A stretch of DNA of 64,000 bases from Acidovorax sp. NO-1. GTDB lineage: Bacteria > Pseudomonadota > Gammaproteobacteria > Burkholderiales > Burkholderiaceae_C. The notes beneath the pieces are model-generated. The model did not search any database, had not been told where the DNA came from, and saw only the letters and a program-made list of their open reading frames with translations. The position numbers and the translations under genes were made by a program. The stretch is taken from the NCBI RefSeq assembly GCF_000238595.1, contig NZ_AGTS01000077.1, forward strand, positions 1-64,000, in the 5' to 3' direction. Shown piece by piece: positions 20,302 through 29,640 of the stretch (position 1 is the first letter of the stretch; every line of letters starts with the position of its first letter).

Positions 20302-20820
20302 ATGAACCTGCAATCTGACGACTTCGAACTGTTTGGCCTGGAGCGCCGCTTTGCGCAGGAGCGTAGCGCCATCGACGCGCGCTGGAAGGAACTTCAGCGC
20401 GAAGCCCATCCCGACAAGTTTGCGGCGCAGGGCGGGGCCGCGCAGCGTGTGGCCATGCAGTGGTCGGTGCGCATCAACGAGGCCTACCAGCGCCTCAAGG
20501 ATCCGATGCGCCGCGCCGCCTACCTGTGCGAACTTCACGGAGCGCCCATCAACGCCGAAGACAATACGGCGATGCCCGCGGCATTTTTGATGCAGCAGAT
20601 GGAGTGGCGCGAGGCGCTGGAAGATGCACGGGAAGAGAGCGCGCTTGATGCGCTGGAAGATGGCGTCAGCCAGGCCCGCCGCGCGGCGCTGGCGCAGTGC
20701 GAGCAACTCATCGACCGGCTACAAGACTACGCGGGCGCGGCCCGCCAGGTCAGAGCCCTCATGTTCATTGCGCGATTTGCTGACGACATTGAACGTCGCC
20801 GAGAGCAGCTGGGACAATAG
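20302..20820 (+). CDS. hscB: Fe-S assembly co-chaperone HscB
   Basis: 172 residues (E. coli 171). The N-terminal J domain (DDFELFGLERRFAQERSAIDARWKELQREAHPDKFA) has the HPD motif that stimulates the HscA ATPase. The C-terminal three-helix domain (AFLMQQMEWREALEDA ...) is the IscU-binding part. The ATG at 20302 gives the family length; the frame is open further upstream through the terminator region, which is unlikely to be coding. 80 bases before hscA. Confidence 0.94.
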   Translation: MNLQSDDFELFGLERRFAQERSAIDARWKELQREAHPDKFAAQGGAAQRVAMQWSVRINEAYQRLKDPMRRAAYLCELHGAPINAEDNTAMPAAFLMQQMEWREALEDAREESALDALEDGVSQARRAALAQCEQLIDRLQDYAGAARQVRALMFIARFADDIERRREQLGQ

Positions 20821-20900
20821 AACATTGAGCGGTTTAGCTTTCCCACAGGGAGCCCGGTTGTTGTGATGGCGGGCTCCACCACGTTGAGACCCGAAATTTC

Positions 20901-22772
20901 ATGGCGCTTTTGCAGATCTCCGAACCCGGCCAATCCCCCGCCCCGCACCAGCGGCGTATTGCGGTAGGCATTGATTTGGGCACCACCCATTCTTTGGTGG
21001 CGGCCGTGCGCAATGGCGTGGCTGAGTGCTTGCCCGACGCCCAGGGCAGGGTGTTGTTGCCCTCAGTGGTGCGTTATCTGGAAAAGGGCGGGCGCCAGAT
21101 CGGATACGACGCCGTTGCCGCGCAAACACACGATGCACGCAACACCATCGCCTCGGCCAAACGCTTCATGGGGCGTGGCCTGAACGATGTGGCGCAAGCG
21201 GACAAGTTGCCGTACGACTTTGTAGCTTCCAGCGATGCGCAGGCGGGGGGGATGGTCAGTGTTGCCACGGTAGATGGCAACAAGTCTCCCGTCGAGGTGA
21301 GTGCCGAGATTCTGGCCACCCTGCGCTACCGCGCCGAAGACACGTTCAATGATGACCTGTACGGTGCCGTCATCACGGTGCCGGCCTATTTCGATGACGC
21401 CCAGCGGCAGGCCACCAAGGATGCCGCCAGGCTCGCGGGCATCCATTTGCTGCGTCTGATCAACGAGCCCACCGCGGCTGCGATTGCCTATGGACTGGAC
21501 AATGCCAGTGAGGGGGTCTACGCCGTGTACGACCTGGGCGGGGGCACCTTTGACATCTCCATCCTGCGCCTGACCCAAGGGGTGTTTGAAGTCATTTCCA
21601 CAGGCGGCGATTCGGCGCTGGGCGGCGACGATTACGACGCTGCGCTGGCAGACTGGGTGCTGCAGCAGCTCGCGCTGGAGGCGACCACGCCTGCAGACAA
21701 ATCAGCAGTGCGCATGGCTGCGCGTGCCTGCAAGGAGGCGTTGACTGCTACTGATATTGCAGCATTCAGCGCTTTACTATCAAGCGCTGAGGCCCGATTT
21801 GACGTCAAACTTAGTGACTTCGAAGCGATAACGGCCAATTTGACCGCGCGCTCCATGGCCGCTGTGCGCCGTGCGTTGCGCGATGCCCATCTGGGTCGCG
21901 ATGAGGTGCAGGGTGTGGTCATGGTGGGCGGCTCCACGCGCATGCCCCAGGTGCGGCGTGCCGTGGAGGAATTTTTCGGCAAACCGCCTCTGACCAACCT
22001 CAATCCCGACGAAGTGGTGGCGCTGGGCGCAGCCATCCAGGCCAACCAGCTGGCGGGCAACAACACCGCAGGCGACCTGCTGCTGCTCGATGTGATCCCT
22101 CTGTCGCTGGGTATTGAAACCATGGGCGGGCTGGTGGAGCGCATCGTGGCGCGCAACGAGACCATTCCTACTGCCAAGGCGCAGGATTTCACCACCTACA
22201 AGGACGGACAGACCGCTCTGGCGATCCACGTGGTGCAGGGAGAGCGTGACCTGGTACAGGACTGCCGCAGTCTTGCGCGCTTTGAGCTTCGGGGCATCCC
22301 GCCCATGGCTGCGGGAGCCGCTCGCATCCGTGTGACCTTCACGGTCGATGCCGATGGCCTGTTGAGCGTAAGCGCGAAGGAGCAGGGCAGCGGCGTGGAG
22401 GCGCGGATAGACGTGAAGCCGTCTTACGGCCTCTCGGATGACCAGATAGCCCGCATGCTGCAAGACGGCTTCGCGACCGCCGCGCAGGACATGAAAGCGC
22501 GCGCCGTGGTCGAAGCCCGTGTGGACGCCGACCGCATGCTGATCGCTACCCAGAGCGCGCTGGACGCGGATGGCGATGTGTTGAGCGCGCAGGAGCGTGC
22601 CGCCATTGATGGCCTCATGGTGACTTTGCGGCACCAGCGCGACTCCGAAGACGCTGCGGTCATCGAGGCTGCGACCGATGCCCTGGCCAAAGGTACCGAA
22701 GCCTTTGCGGCCCTGCGCATGAATCGCGGAATTCGGCAGGCCCTGGCTGGCAAGAACGTGCAGGCCCTCTGA
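20901..22772 (+). CDS. hscA: Hsp70-type chaperone HscA
   Basis: 623 residues. Nucleotide-binding domain with [58 protein letters not shown] and [11 protein letters not shown]; substrate-binding domain with [14 protein letters not shown]. HscA with HscB extracts the cluster from IscU by binding its LPPVK motif. Within the nucleotide-binding domain, about residues 281-304 ([24 protein letters not shown]) are encoded by a family A palindromic repeat. Against E. coli HscA this region is only about three residues longer, so the repeat seems to have replaced rather than simply lengthened the loop after KEAL. Confidence 0.96.
   Translation: MALLQISEPGQSPAPHQRRIAVGIDLGTTHSLVAAVRNGVAECLPDAQGRVLLPSVVRYLEKGGRQIGYDAVAAQTHDARNTIASAKRFMGRGLNDVAQADKLPYDFVASSDAQAGGMVSVATVDGNKSPVEVSAEILATLRYRAEDTFNDDLYGAVITVPAYFDDAQRQATKDAARLAGIHLLRLINEPTAAAIAYGLDNASEGVYAVYDLGGGTFDISILRLTQGVFEVISTGGDSALGGDDYDAALADWVLQQLALEATTPADKSAVRMAARACKEALTATDIAAFSALLSSAEARFDVKLSDFEAITANLTARSMAAVRRALRDAHLGRDEVQGVVMVGGSTRMPQVRRAVEEFFGKPPLTNLNPDEVVALGAAIQANQLAGNNTAGDLLLLDVIPLSLGIETMGGLVERIVARNETIPTAKAQDFTTYKDGQTALAIHVVQGERDLVQDCRSLARFELRGIPPMAAGAARIRVTFTVDADGLLSVSAKEQGSGVEARIDVKPSYGLSDDQIARMLQDGFATAAQDMKARAVVEARVDADRMLIATQSALDADGDVLSAQERAAIDGLMVTLRHQRDSEDAAVIEAATDALAKGTEAFAALRMNRGIRQALAGKNVQAL
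21745..21811 (+). repeat. Palindromic repeat family A, copy 5 (inside hscA)
   Basis: gactgctactgatattgcagc, cagcgctttactatcaagcgct and gaggcccgatttgacgtcaa follow the family order: left arm, GCGCTTT..AAGCGC palindrome, GAGGCC, right arm. The hscA frame is uninterrupted. Confidence 0.75.
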
Positions 22773-22813
22773 GCCTGGTGAACGCACCCCACCGTACAAA
22801 AAATACAACCCCC

Positions 22814-23152
22814 ATGCCCGTCATCAAGATCCTTCCCCATCCCGAGTACTGCCCCGCAGGCACCGAAATCACGGCACCCGCCGGCACCTCGATCTGCGAA
22901 GCCCTGCTCGACAACCACATCAACATCGAGCATGCCTGCGACATGAGCTGCGCCTGCACCACGTGCCACGTCATCGTGCGCCAGGGTCTGAACTCGCTGA
23001 ATGCCGCTGAAGAAGAGGAAGAGGACCTGCTGGACCGCGCCTGGGGCCTGGAGCCGCAGTCGCGTCTTTCCTGTCAGGCCATCCTGGCGCAGCAGGATCT
23101 GGTGGTGGAGATTCCGAAGTACACGATCAACCACGCCAAGGAAAACCACTGA
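22814..23152 (+). CDS. fdx: ISC-system [2Fe-2S] ferredoxin
   Basis: 112 residues (E. coli Fdx 111). Cluster ligands C42, C48, C51 (HACDMSCACTTC) and C87 (RLSCQA), with an extra C46 as in E. coli, and the acidic helix EEEEEDLLDRAWGLE. It supplies electrons for cluster assembly. The ATG at 22814 matches the family length. Its stop overlaps the dnaQ start by one base (TGATG). The iscX gene that commonly follows fdx is absent. Confidence 0.95.
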   Translation: MPVIKILPHPEYCPAGTEITAPAGTSICEALLDNHINIEHACDMSCACTTCHVIVRQGLNSLNAAEEEEEDLLDRAWGLEPQSRLSCQAILAQQDLVVEIPKYTINHAKENH

Positions 23153-23865
23153 TGTCCAGGCAGATCGTTCTCGATACCGAAACCACCGGCCTTTCGGCCG
23201 AAGGCGGGGACCGCATCATTGAGCTCGGCTGCGTGGAGCTGCTCAATCGCAAGCTGACCGGCAACAACCTGCATCTGTACTTCAACCCCGGCCGTGAAAG
23301 CCATGAAGACGCGCTGAAGGTGCATGGCATCAGCAACGAGTTCCTGAAAGACAAGCCCAGATTCGCCGAAGTGGTGGAAGACATCCTTCAGTACCTGCAG
23401 GGCGCCGAGATCATTATCCACAACGCTGCGTTCGACGTGGGCTTTCTGAACAAGGAGCTGGAGCTGGTGGGCCGTCCGGCTTTCCGCACCTATGTGGAGA
23501 GCGTGACCGACACGCTGGCCATGGCCAAGGAGATGTACCCGGGCAAGCGCAATTCGCTCGATGCCCTGTGCGACCGCCTGGGGGTGGACAACTCCGGCCG
23601 GACCTTGCACGGCGCCTTGCTGGATGCGGAGCTTCTGGCCGATGTGTACATCAGTCTCACGCGCGGCCAGGACGCCCTGTTGATGGTGGATGATGAAAAC
23701 GTCACCAGTGATGGACTGAAGGTTGCAACGATCGACTTGCGGCTGTTGAGCCTGCCCATCCTGCGCGCCAGCGAGCAGGAGCAACTCCAGCATGCGGATG
23801 TGCTGGCGCAGATCGACAAGGCAAGTGGCGGCAAAACAATTTGGCGTGCCGTTCAGACAAGCTGA
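23152..23865 (+). CDS. dnaQ: DNA polymerase III epsilon subunit (3'-5' proofreading exonuclease)
   Basis: 237 residues. Exo I motif LDTETTGL (D8, E10), Exo II HNAAFDVGFLN, Exo III HGALLDAELLADVY: the DEDDh set is complete. The C-terminal segment (LPILRASEQEQLQHADVLAQI) is the part that binds the polymerase alpha subunit; that subunit, dnaE, is also in this window. Translational coupling to fdx (one-base overlap) ties replication proofreading to the isc transcript, an arrangement probably shared by relatives. Confidence 0.95.
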   Translation: MSRQIVLDTETTGLSAEGGDRIIELGCVELLNRKLTGNNLHLYFNPGRESHEDALKVHGISNEFLKDKPRFAEVVEDILQYLQGAEIIIHNAAFDVGFLNKELELVGRPAFRTYVESVTDTLAMAKEMYPGKRNSLDALCDRLGVDNSGRTLHGALLDAELLADVYISLTRGQDALLMVDDENVTSDGLKVATIDLRLLSLPILRASEQEQLQHADVLAQIDKASGGKTIWRAVQTS

Positions 23866-23902
23866 AAACCTGTGCCATAATCGTGGGCTGTCACAGAGAC
23901 AC

Positions 23903-23977
23903 GGGTGATTAGCTCAGCGGTAGAGCACTGCCTTCACACGGCAGGGGTCACATGTTCGATCCATGTATCACCCACCA
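23903..23977 (+). tRNA. tRNA-Val (anticodon CAC), copy 1
   Basis: 75 bases including encoded CCA. Acceptor stem GGGTGAT pairs perfectly with ATCACCC; D-arm tagctcagcggtaga; anticodon stem ctgcc/ggcag with loop TTCACAC, so the anticodon is CAC (reads GUG); T-arm gttcgatcc. A CATAAT box at 23876-23881, in the space after dnaQ, may be its -10 element. Confidence 0.95.
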
Positions 23978-24023
23978 CGCTTTCTGACGGTCGCGAATGC
24001 ATTCTGATCAGAGTGCCATCGTC

Positions 24024-24098
24024 GGGTGATTAGCTCAGCGGTAGAGCACTGCCTTCACACGGCAGGGGTCACATGTTCGATCCATGTATCACCCACCA
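24024..24098 (+). tRNA. tRNA-Val (anticodon CAC), copy 2
   Basis: Identical over all 75 bases to the copy 121 bases upstream, with encoded CCA. It is followed at once by an intrinsic terminator, so the two genes are probably one transcript. The 46-base spacer differs from the sequence before copy 1. Confidence 0.95.
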
Positions 24099-24104
24099 AT
24101 TTGA

Positions 24105-24136
24105 AACCCCTGCAGATTCCGTCTGCAGGGGTTTTT
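24105..24136 (+). terminator. Intrinsic terminator of the tRNA-Val operon
   Basis: aacccctgcaga and tctgcaggggtt form a perfect 12-bp stem with a 5-base loop, followed by TTTT. Confidence 0.9.
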
Positions 24137-24278
24137 TCATGCCCATGCGCATCCAGTGATGGGGTGCGCGCTGGCGGCGCCAGTGCAGCTAAAGTGTTGT
24201 GTCGTCTTCCAATGCGGCTGCTTTTGGCGGCTGCCCCGATAGTCCTCTCACCCCTCTCGCAGTGGATGCGCCCGAACC

Positions 24279-25316
24279 ATGATCACGTTTCACAACCCTC
24301 TTCATCAAGGCCATGCGCCGGCCCACGAATTTTTTCGGGGTGAACGTGTGCCCTGTTTCGAGAAGCCCGCACGCGTGGACTACGTGGAAGCGGCGTTGCG
24401 GGCGCGGGGTCACGGTCTGCTGCCGCCCGACACAGATAGCGGGCCAACGTTGTCCGAGGTGCATGCGCCGAGATACCTGGCCTTCCTGCAGACTGCTTGG
24501 CAGCAATGGCTGGAGCTTGATCCTGCGAATTCCGCCATCCAGCCGTTTCCGTCGGTCTGGCCGGTACGCACCCTGCGCAGCGATTTGGAGCCACTCAATT
24601 TCGTGGCCCGCCTGGGGCTTTATTCGATGGACAATGGCACCCCCATGGCGCCGGGAACCTGGGCTGCAGCCAAGGCCGGTGCGGATGCGGCTGCAAGCGC
24701 TGCGTCCAGGGTTGCCCAGGGTGCGCGCGCAGCGTTCTGCTGTACACGCCCTCCGGGCCACCATGCGGGCCCCGACTTCATGGGCGGCTACTGCTTTCTG
24801 AACAATGCGGCTGTGGCTGCGCAGGTACTGCGCCACCAGGGTGCGCGGCGTGTGGCAGTGCTGGATGTGGACTACCACCACGGCAACGGCACGCAAAGCA
24901 TCTTCTATGACCGGGCCGACGTGCTGTTTGTCAGCATTCATGGCGATCCGCGTACCGAATACCCGTTTTATCTGGGCCATGCTGATGAAACCGGCGTGGG
25001 AGAGGGCGAAGGTTTCAACCTGAACCTTCCGCTTCCTGCGGGCACCAGTGCCGCCGCCTGGTTGGATGCTCTGGAGTTTGCCTGTGCGCGTATTGACCGC
25101 CACGGGGCTGACGCCCTCGTGATTTCACTCGGACTCGATACCTTCGAGGGTGATCCCATTTCCAAGTTTGCGCTTGCGTCCGCTGATTTCCGCCGGGTGG
25201 GTGAGCGCCTGGCCGGTTTGCGACTGCCCGCCGTCTTTGTGCTTGAAGGCGGCTATGCGGCTGCAGAGCTGGGGACCAATGCCGTCAATGTGCTTGACGG
25301 GTTCGAGCAGGTCTGA
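24279..25316 (+). CDS. Acetylpolyamine amidohydrolase-like histone deacetylase family enzyme
   Basis: 345 residues, arginase/deacetylase fold. Similar throughout to Mycoplana ramosa acetylpolyamine amidohydrolase (341 residues). Active-site elements: tandem histidines H161-H162 in [16 protein letters not shown], zinc ligands D198 and H200 in [13 protein letters not shown], the third zinc Asp in [11 protein letters not shown], and the catalytic Tyr in VLEGGYAA. The N-terminal block [34 protein letters not shown] residues matches the polyamine-specific branch, which has a long dimer loop. It would deacetylate acetylputrescine or acetylcadaverine, allowing reuse or catabolism. Followed 29 bases later by an oxidoreductase, perhaps co-transcribed. 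Confidence 0.88.
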   Translation: MITFHNPLHQGHAPAHEFFRGERVPCFEKPARVDYVEAALRARGHGLLPPDTDSGPTLSEVHAPRYLAFLQTAWQQWLELDPANSAIQPFPSVWPVRTLRSDLEPLNFVARLGLYSMDNGTPMAPGTWAAAKAGADAAASAASRVAQGARAAFCCTRPPGHHAGPDFMGGYCFLNNAAVAAQVLRHQGARRVAVLDVDYHHGNGTQSIFYDRADVLFVSIHGDPRTEYPFYLGHADETGVGEGEGFNLNLPLPAGTSAAAWLDALEFACARIDRHGADALVISLGLDTFEGDPISKFALASADFRRVGERLAGLRLPAVFVLEGGYAAAELGTNAVNVLDGFEQV

Positions 25317-25345
25317 GGACTTCGCATTCATTTAAGGTTTGTGTG

Positions 25346-26443
25346 ATGGCAGATGACGTGGAATGTGTGGTGGTTGGCGCTGGTGTGGTGGGGCTGGCGG
25401 TTGCGCGCGCACTTGCCCTGCAGGGCCGCGAAGTGATGGTGCTGGAGTCCGCGGACGCCATCGGGACCGGAACCAGCTCGCGCAACAGCGAGGTGATTCA
25501 CGCCGGGCTCTACTATCGCCCTGGCTCGTTGAAGGCCGGGCTGTGCGTGCGGGGGAGGGACATGCTGTATGCCTACTGCGCCGAACGGGGCGTACCCCAC
25601 AGCCGCTGCGGCAAGCTCCTGGTGGCCACGTCAGAGGGCCAGCTCCCGGGTCTTGAGTCCATCCGGGCGCGCGCACATGCCAACGGCGTGCTGGAATTGC
25701 GCTGGATGGAACGGCACGAAGCTCTGGACCTGGAGCCCGCGTTGGACTGCGTCGCCGCATTGATCTCGCCCAGCACCGGCATCGTCGATAGCCACGCACT
25801 GATGCTCGCACTGCAGGGTGATCTGGAGCACGCTGGAGGAATTGTGGTGCTCAATACGGCTCTGGGGCTTGCTGAGTGTGCGCAGGATGCTATCTATTTG
25901 GGAGCAATGGACGGCACGCGGTTGCGAGCGCGCACCGTGGTCAATGCGGCGGGCCTGCACGCACCCGGACTCGCCAGCCGGTTCGCTGGCTTGGCGCCGG
26001 TTCATGTGCCGCACGCCCGCTATGCCAAAGGCAGCTATTTCACTTTGTCGGGAAAATCCCCCTTCAGGCACTTGATCTACCCGGTGCCTGAAGCGGCAGG
26101 CCTGGGGGTGCACTTGACCCTGGACCTGGGTGGTCAGGCCAAATTCGGGCCCGATGTGGAGTGGGTCGATTCGCCCGAGGATTTGCTCGTAGACCCCGCG
26201 CGCGGGGACGATTTCTACGCTGAGGTACGCAAATACTGGCCCGGGCTGCGTGACGGATCCCTGTCACCGGGATATGCGGGCATACGTCCCAAAATCCACG
26301 GCCCGGGCGAGCCTGCGGCGGACTTTGTGATTCAGGGACCATCAGCCCATGGTATCCCGGGCCTGGTCAACCTGTTCGGGATCGAATCACCGGGGTTGAC
26401 AAGCGCTCTGGCAATTGCCGAACATGTGGCCGAACTCGTTTGA
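25346..26443 (+). CDS. FAD-dependent oxidoreductase, L-2-hydroxyglutarate dehydrogenase-like
   Basis: 365 residues of the DAO superfamily. FAD motif [16 protein letters not shown] near the N-terminus, then [21 protein letters not shown], a block typical of the L-2-hydroxyglutarate oxidase (LhgO/L2HGDH) branch, and later [21 protein letters not shown] and GYAGIRPKI. The C-terminal [20 protein letters not shown] closes the FAD site. The likely reaction is oxidation of an L-2-hydroxyacid to a 2-oxoacid at the membrane. The ATG at 25346 is used; a GTG directly before it is possible. Confidence 0.82.
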   Translation: MADDVECVVVGAGVVGLAVARALALQGREVMVLESADAIGTGTSSRNSEVIHAGLYYRPGSLKAGLCVRGRDMLYAYCAERGVPHSRCGKLLVATSEGQLPGLESIRARAHANGVLELRWMERHEALDLEPALDCVAALISPSTGIVDSHALMLALQGDLEHAGGIVVLNTALGLAECAQDAIYLGAMDGTRLRARTVVNAAGLHAPGLASRFAGLAPVHVPHARYAKGSYFTLSGKSPFRHLIYPVPEAAGLGVHLTLDLGGQAKFGPDVEWVDSPEDLLVDPARGDDFYAEVRKYWPGLRDGSLSPGYAGIRPKIHGPGEPAADFVIQGPSAHGIPGLVNLFGIESPGLTSALAIAEHVAELV

Positions 26444-26589
26444 TCTGCGGCAAGGCATTTTCAATCCGTTACCTCATGCGACCCCGTCCTACGAAGGGGA
26501 ACAGCACAGGTGGATAAGATGAACTGGTGTTCTGAATGGCTCGGCCGACAGGGCTGCCCTATTTTTTTGTTGCTTCAAGAAAGGCTTGT

Positions 26590-26892
26590 ATGACTGCTTC
26601 CGACACCACCACCACCCAGGGCGAACTGGAAAAGCTGGTTTCTGATCTGCGGGGGCTTCTGGCCAACAAAGATCTCGACGCAGTCCCTGAGATCAAGCTG
26701 CTGCGCCAGCGCTTGGACGATGGCATGCACAACGTTCGCGAATCTGCCGTGCGCGCTGCGCAAGACGCAGCTCGGCAGGCCAAGGAAGCGGCCCTTGCAG
26801 CGGACCGCTATGCGCATGACGAGCCTTGGCGCGTAGCAGGCGCCGCACTCGCGGTGGGGGCACTGGTGGGTTTTCTGCTGGCGCGCCGCTGA
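26590..26892 (+). CDS. DUF883 (ElaB/YqjD) family protein
   Basis: 100 residues. A long amphipathic helix (ELEKLVSDLRGLLANKD ... NVRESAVRAAQDAARQAKEAALAADRYAHDEPW) followed by a C-terminal membrane segment VAGAALAVGALVGFLLARR with GxxxG spacing. E. coli ElaB and YqjD share this plan, attach to the inner membrane by the tail, and bind ribosomes in stationary phase. The ATG at 26590 begins the conserved part; the frame opens earlier at 26536. First of three short genes like E. coli yqjD-yqjE-yqjK. Confidence 0.9.
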   Translation: MTASDTTTTQGELEKLVSDLRGLLANKDLDAVPEIKLLRQRLDDGMHNVRESAVRAAQDAARQAKEAALAADRYAHDEPWRVAGAALAVGALVGFLLARR

Positions 26893-26934
26893 TCCGGGCT
26901 GCTTGGGCTTGAGTACGCAACACAAGGGCTGCGA

Positions 26935-27330
26935 ATGAACTGGCTTTCTCTTCTGGGGCTGGAGGCACTGGTAGCCCGTTGGCGCGCCAATGTGATCGAA
27001 GGCGCGATTGCGGTGGAAGACCGGATGGACCTGGCCAGGCTGGAATGGCACGATCAGAAGCAGCGTTTGCAGCAAATGCTGGTGCTGACCATCGTGGTCG
27101 CAGGGCTCACGGTGGTGGCGTTGATCATGCTTTCGCTGGCGGTGCTGGTGCATTTCTGGGATACGCCCCATCGTACGCTGGTGGCCTGGCTGGTTGCCGC
27201 TGTATGGACCGTGGGATGGGCCGCGATGCTGATGTCGCTGGTGTCTGTGGTTCAGAAGGCGGGGAATGGTTTTGCCCTGACGCGCCGCGAACTCGCGCAG
27301 GACTGGCGGGATATCAAGGAACGTCTGTGA
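26935..27330 (+). CDS. yqjE: Phage holin family membrane protein (YqjE type)
   Basis: 131 residues with two strong membrane segments (MLVLTIVVAGLTVVALIMLSLAVLVHF and LVAWLVAAVWTVGWAAMLMSLVSVV) and an N-terminal amphipathic helix. Named holin superfamily III for its fold, but here it belongs to the conserved YqjD-YqjE-YqjK envelope trio rather than to a phage. 42 bases after the DUF883 gene. Its stop overlaps the next start by one base. Confidence 0.85.
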   Translation: MNWLSLLGLEALVARWRANVIEGAIAVEDRMDLARLEWHDQKQRLQQMLVLTIVVAGLTVVALIMLSLAVLVHFWDTPHRTLVAWLVAAVWTVGWAAMLMSLVSVVQKAGNGFALTRRELAQDWRDIKERL

Positions 27331-27662
27331 TGGCAACCCCGACTTCATCGCTTCAACCCATGACGCAGCAGGCTGTTCCATCGCCGACGGCTGACCAGCA
27401 AAGGGTGCTGGACCGTATTGCTCTGCAACGCGAACGTCTTCGCGCCCGCAGGGCCGCACGGGCCCAGTCGTTGGCACTGGCGCAGCGTGAACCGCTTGGC
27501 GCCGCCTTGGACGAGTCTATGCTTTTGCGTGTTGCAGGTTTTGCGCGGCAGCATCCTGTGGCGGTGGCCACCATGGCAGGTGTTGCTCTGGTAGCGGGGC
27601 CGCGCCGCCTGATCCGGTGGGCTGGGGTGGTTCTGCCGATGCTCATGCGGTTGCGACGCTGA
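27330..27662 (+). CDS. YqjK-position hypothetical protein
   Basis: 110 residues. It starts with the ATG that overlaps the yqjE stop (TGATG). A basic, Arg-rich coiled helix (RVLDRIALQRERLRARRAARAQ) is followed by a weak hydrophobic segment (HPVAVATMAGVALVAGPRRLIRWAGVVLPMLM). Size, place and composition fit the YqjK partner, but similarity is too weak to be firm. A bidirectional terminator follows. Confidence 0.72.
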   Translation: MATPTSSLQPMTQQAVPSPTADQQRVLDRIALQRERLRARRAARAQSLALAQREPLGAALDESMLLRVAGFARQHPVAVATMAGVALVAGPRRLIRWAGVVLPMLMRLRR

Positions 27663-27708
27663 GCAGGCGCCGGTATTGGGCCTCAAGATGCCCGCCACTT
27701 CACATCAA

Positions 27709-27735
27709 AAAGCCGCTGTTGACAGCGGTTTTTTA
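27709..27735. terminator. Bidirectional intrinsic terminator between the yqjK-type gene and pyrD
   Basis: aaaaagccgctgt pairs with acagcggtttttt around a 2-base tg centre. A-tract on the left and T-tract on the right let it serve both converging genes. Confidence 0.85.
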
Positions 27736-27767
27736 TTGGACACGGGACTGCCGGAGATATCGTGTAT

Positions 27768-28820
27768 TCATCTCATGGCTTTGATGGCCTTTGCCGCCTT
27801 GACCACCAGTGCAGGGCCTTCGTAGATCAGCCCCGTATAGATTTGCACCACATCCGCACCCGCGCGGACTTTGCTGACCGCGTCTGCTGCGCTCATGATG
27901 CCGCCCACCCCAATGATGGGAAAGCGGCTGCCAAGCGCGGCGCGCAGCTGGCGGATAACCTGGTTGCTGGCCTCCAGCACCGGCGCTCCGCTGAGTCCAC
28001 CGGCTTCCTCGGCATGGCGCAGGCCCTGCACTGCGGTGCGGCTGATGGTGGTGTTGGTGGCGATCACGCCGTCCATCCCGTGGCGTTGCAGTGTGGCGGC
28101 GATCACCGACACCTGGGCTTCATCGAGGTCGGGGGCAATTTTCACGAACACCGGCACGCGGCGACCATGCTGGGTGGCCAGGGCCTCACGCCGCTCGGCA
28201 ATGGCACCCAGCAAGGCGTCCAGGGCAGCGTCGCTTTGCAGGGCCCGCAGGTTCTGGGTGTTGGGTGAGCTGATGTTGACCGTCACGTAGTCAGCGTGGG
28301 GATAGACGCCCTCCAGACAGGTCAGGTAGTCGCTGGTGGCATTCTCGATGGGGGTGGTGGCGTTCTTTCCGATGTTGAGGCCCAGCAGCAGGGGATGTTT
28401 GCGGCTTTGCGAGCGAAATTGCGCCTGCTGCACGTTGTGCAGGAACGCGTCCAGGCCCTCGTTGTTGAAGCCCAGGCGGTTGATCAGCGCGCGTGCTTCG
28501 GGCAGGCGGAACATGCGCGGCTTGGGGTTGCCAGGCTGCGCCTTGGGCGTCACCGTGCCGACCTCGACAAAGCCGAAGCCCATGGCCCCCAGCGCGTCGA
28601 TGCAGCGGGCGTTCTTGTCCAGGCCTGCCGCCATCCCCACGCGGTTGGGAAAGGTCAGGCCCGCCAACACCACGGGGTCGTCCACGGTTTCATTGCACCA
28701 GGCCCATTGCAGCGGGGTGCGCTGCCCGCGTGCCAGCATGTCCATGGTGAGTTCGTGGGCGGTCTCGGCATCCATGCCAAAGAGAAAGGGGCGGGTGAGG
28801 GCGTAGGGGATGAGGGACAT
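27768..28820 (-). CDS. pyrD: Dihydroorotate dehydrogenase (quinone), class 2
   Basis: 350 residues. It oxidises dihydroorotate to orotate with FMN, passing electrons to quinone, in pyrimidine synthesis. The N-terminal helices ([21 protein letters not shown]) form the membrane-associated quinone tunnel of class 2. FMN and substrate motifs: [57 protein letters not shown] (catalytic Ser is in this segment), and GVGGI near the end. I use the ATG at 28820; a TTG at 28835 would add five residues. Divergent from rpiA with only 37 bases between start codons. Confidence 0.95.
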   Translation of the reverse strand: MSLIPYALTRPFLFGMDAETAHELTMDMLARGQRTPLQWAWCNETVDDPVVLAGLTFPNRVGMAAGLDKNARCIDALGAMGFGFVEVGTVTPKAQPGNPKPRMFRLPEARALINRLGFNNEGLDAFLHNVQQAQFRSQSRKHPLLLGLNIGKNATTPIENATSDYLTCLEGVYPHADYVTVNISSPNTQNLRALQSDAALDALLGAIAERREALATQHGRRVPVFVKIAPDLDEAQVSVIAATLQRHGMDGVIATNTTISRTAVQGLRHAEEAGGLSGAPVLEASNQVIRQLRAALGSRFPIIGVGGIMSAADAVSKVRAGADVVQIYTGLIYEGPALVVKAAKAIKAMR

Positions 28821-28857
28821 GGAGAGATAATTCAAGGATTACCCCCGATTTTCTCCC

Positions 28858-29547
28858 ATGACGACCACTCCTTCCCTCACCCAAGACGAACTCAAGACCC
28901 TGGTAGGCCAAGCCGCGCTGCAATACGTGGTGCCTGGCGAGATCGTGGGCGTAGGCACCGGCTCCACCGTCAACAAGTTCATCGACGCTCTGGCCACCAT
29001 GAAGAACCAGATCAAAGGTGCTGTCTCCAGTTCAGTGGCCAGCACGGAGCGGCTCAAGGCGATCGGGATCCCAGTGTTGGATGCCAACGACGTGGAATCG
29101 CTCGCGGTCTACATCGACGGAGCGGATGAAATTGATGGCAAAGGCCACATGGTCAAAGGTGGTGGCGCCGCCTTGACGCGCGAAAAAATCGTTGCGGCGC
29201 TGGCCAGGCGCTTTGTGTGTATTGCAGACGAATCCAAGCTGGTCCAGGTTCTGGGGCAGTTTCCTCTGCCGGTGGAGGTGATCCCGATGGCTGCCAACCA
29301 TGTTGCTCGGCGTTTTGCAGCGATGGGTGGCCAGGCGCAGCTTCGGATGCGGGATGGGCAACCGCTGGTCACCGACAACGGTCAGCAGATCCTGGATGTC
29401 CGCGGGCTCTCGATCACGGACCCGTTGGCGTTTGAATCCGACATCAATCAGTGGCCGGGGGTGGTGACGGTGGGGGTTTTTGCGCACCAGAAGGCATCTG
29501 TCTGTCTTCTGGGCACCGCACAAGGTGTGAATACGCTTACTTACTGA
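28858..29547 (+). CDS. rpiA: Ribose-5-phosphate isomerase A
   Basis: 229 residues (E. coli 219). It interconverts ribose 5-phosphate and ribulose 5-phosphate in the pentose phosphate pathway. Phosphate-binding [12 protein letters not shown], catalytic region [27 protein letters not shown] (the general base Glu is in this block), and CIADESKLV are all present. It begins 37 bases from the divergent pyrD start, so promoters must lie in or very near the two 5' ends. Confidence 0.95.
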   Translation: MTTTPSLTQDELKTLVGQAALQYVVPGEIVGVGTGSTVNKFIDALATMKNQIKGAVSSSVASTERLKAIGIPVLDANDVESLAVYIDGADEIDGKGHMVKGGGAALTREKIVAALARRFVCIADESKLVQVLGQFPLPVEVIPMAANHVARRFAAMGGQAQLRMRDGQPLVTDNGQQILDVRGLSITDPLAFESDINQWPGVVTVGVFAHQKASVCLLGTAQGVNTLTY

Positions 29548-29640
29548 CCTGCGCTGCGGATGAGTGGTGACAAGCACAGGTGCCCGATCTCGCCGACACG
29601 CGTCTAGTTGAGATAGCGTCGGGCTGCGGGCAGGGTGAAG

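Noticed and set aside
23903-24098. tRNA genes as an attachment site of an integrated element
   Set aside because: Both tRNAs are complete with CCA, followed directly by a terminator and normal chromosomal genes; no integrase or partial tRNA repeat was seen.
26935-27330. Holin-family protein as a prophage sign
   Set aside because: It sits in the conserved YqjD-YqjE-YqjK-type trio; no integrase, capsid or lysis genes are nearby.
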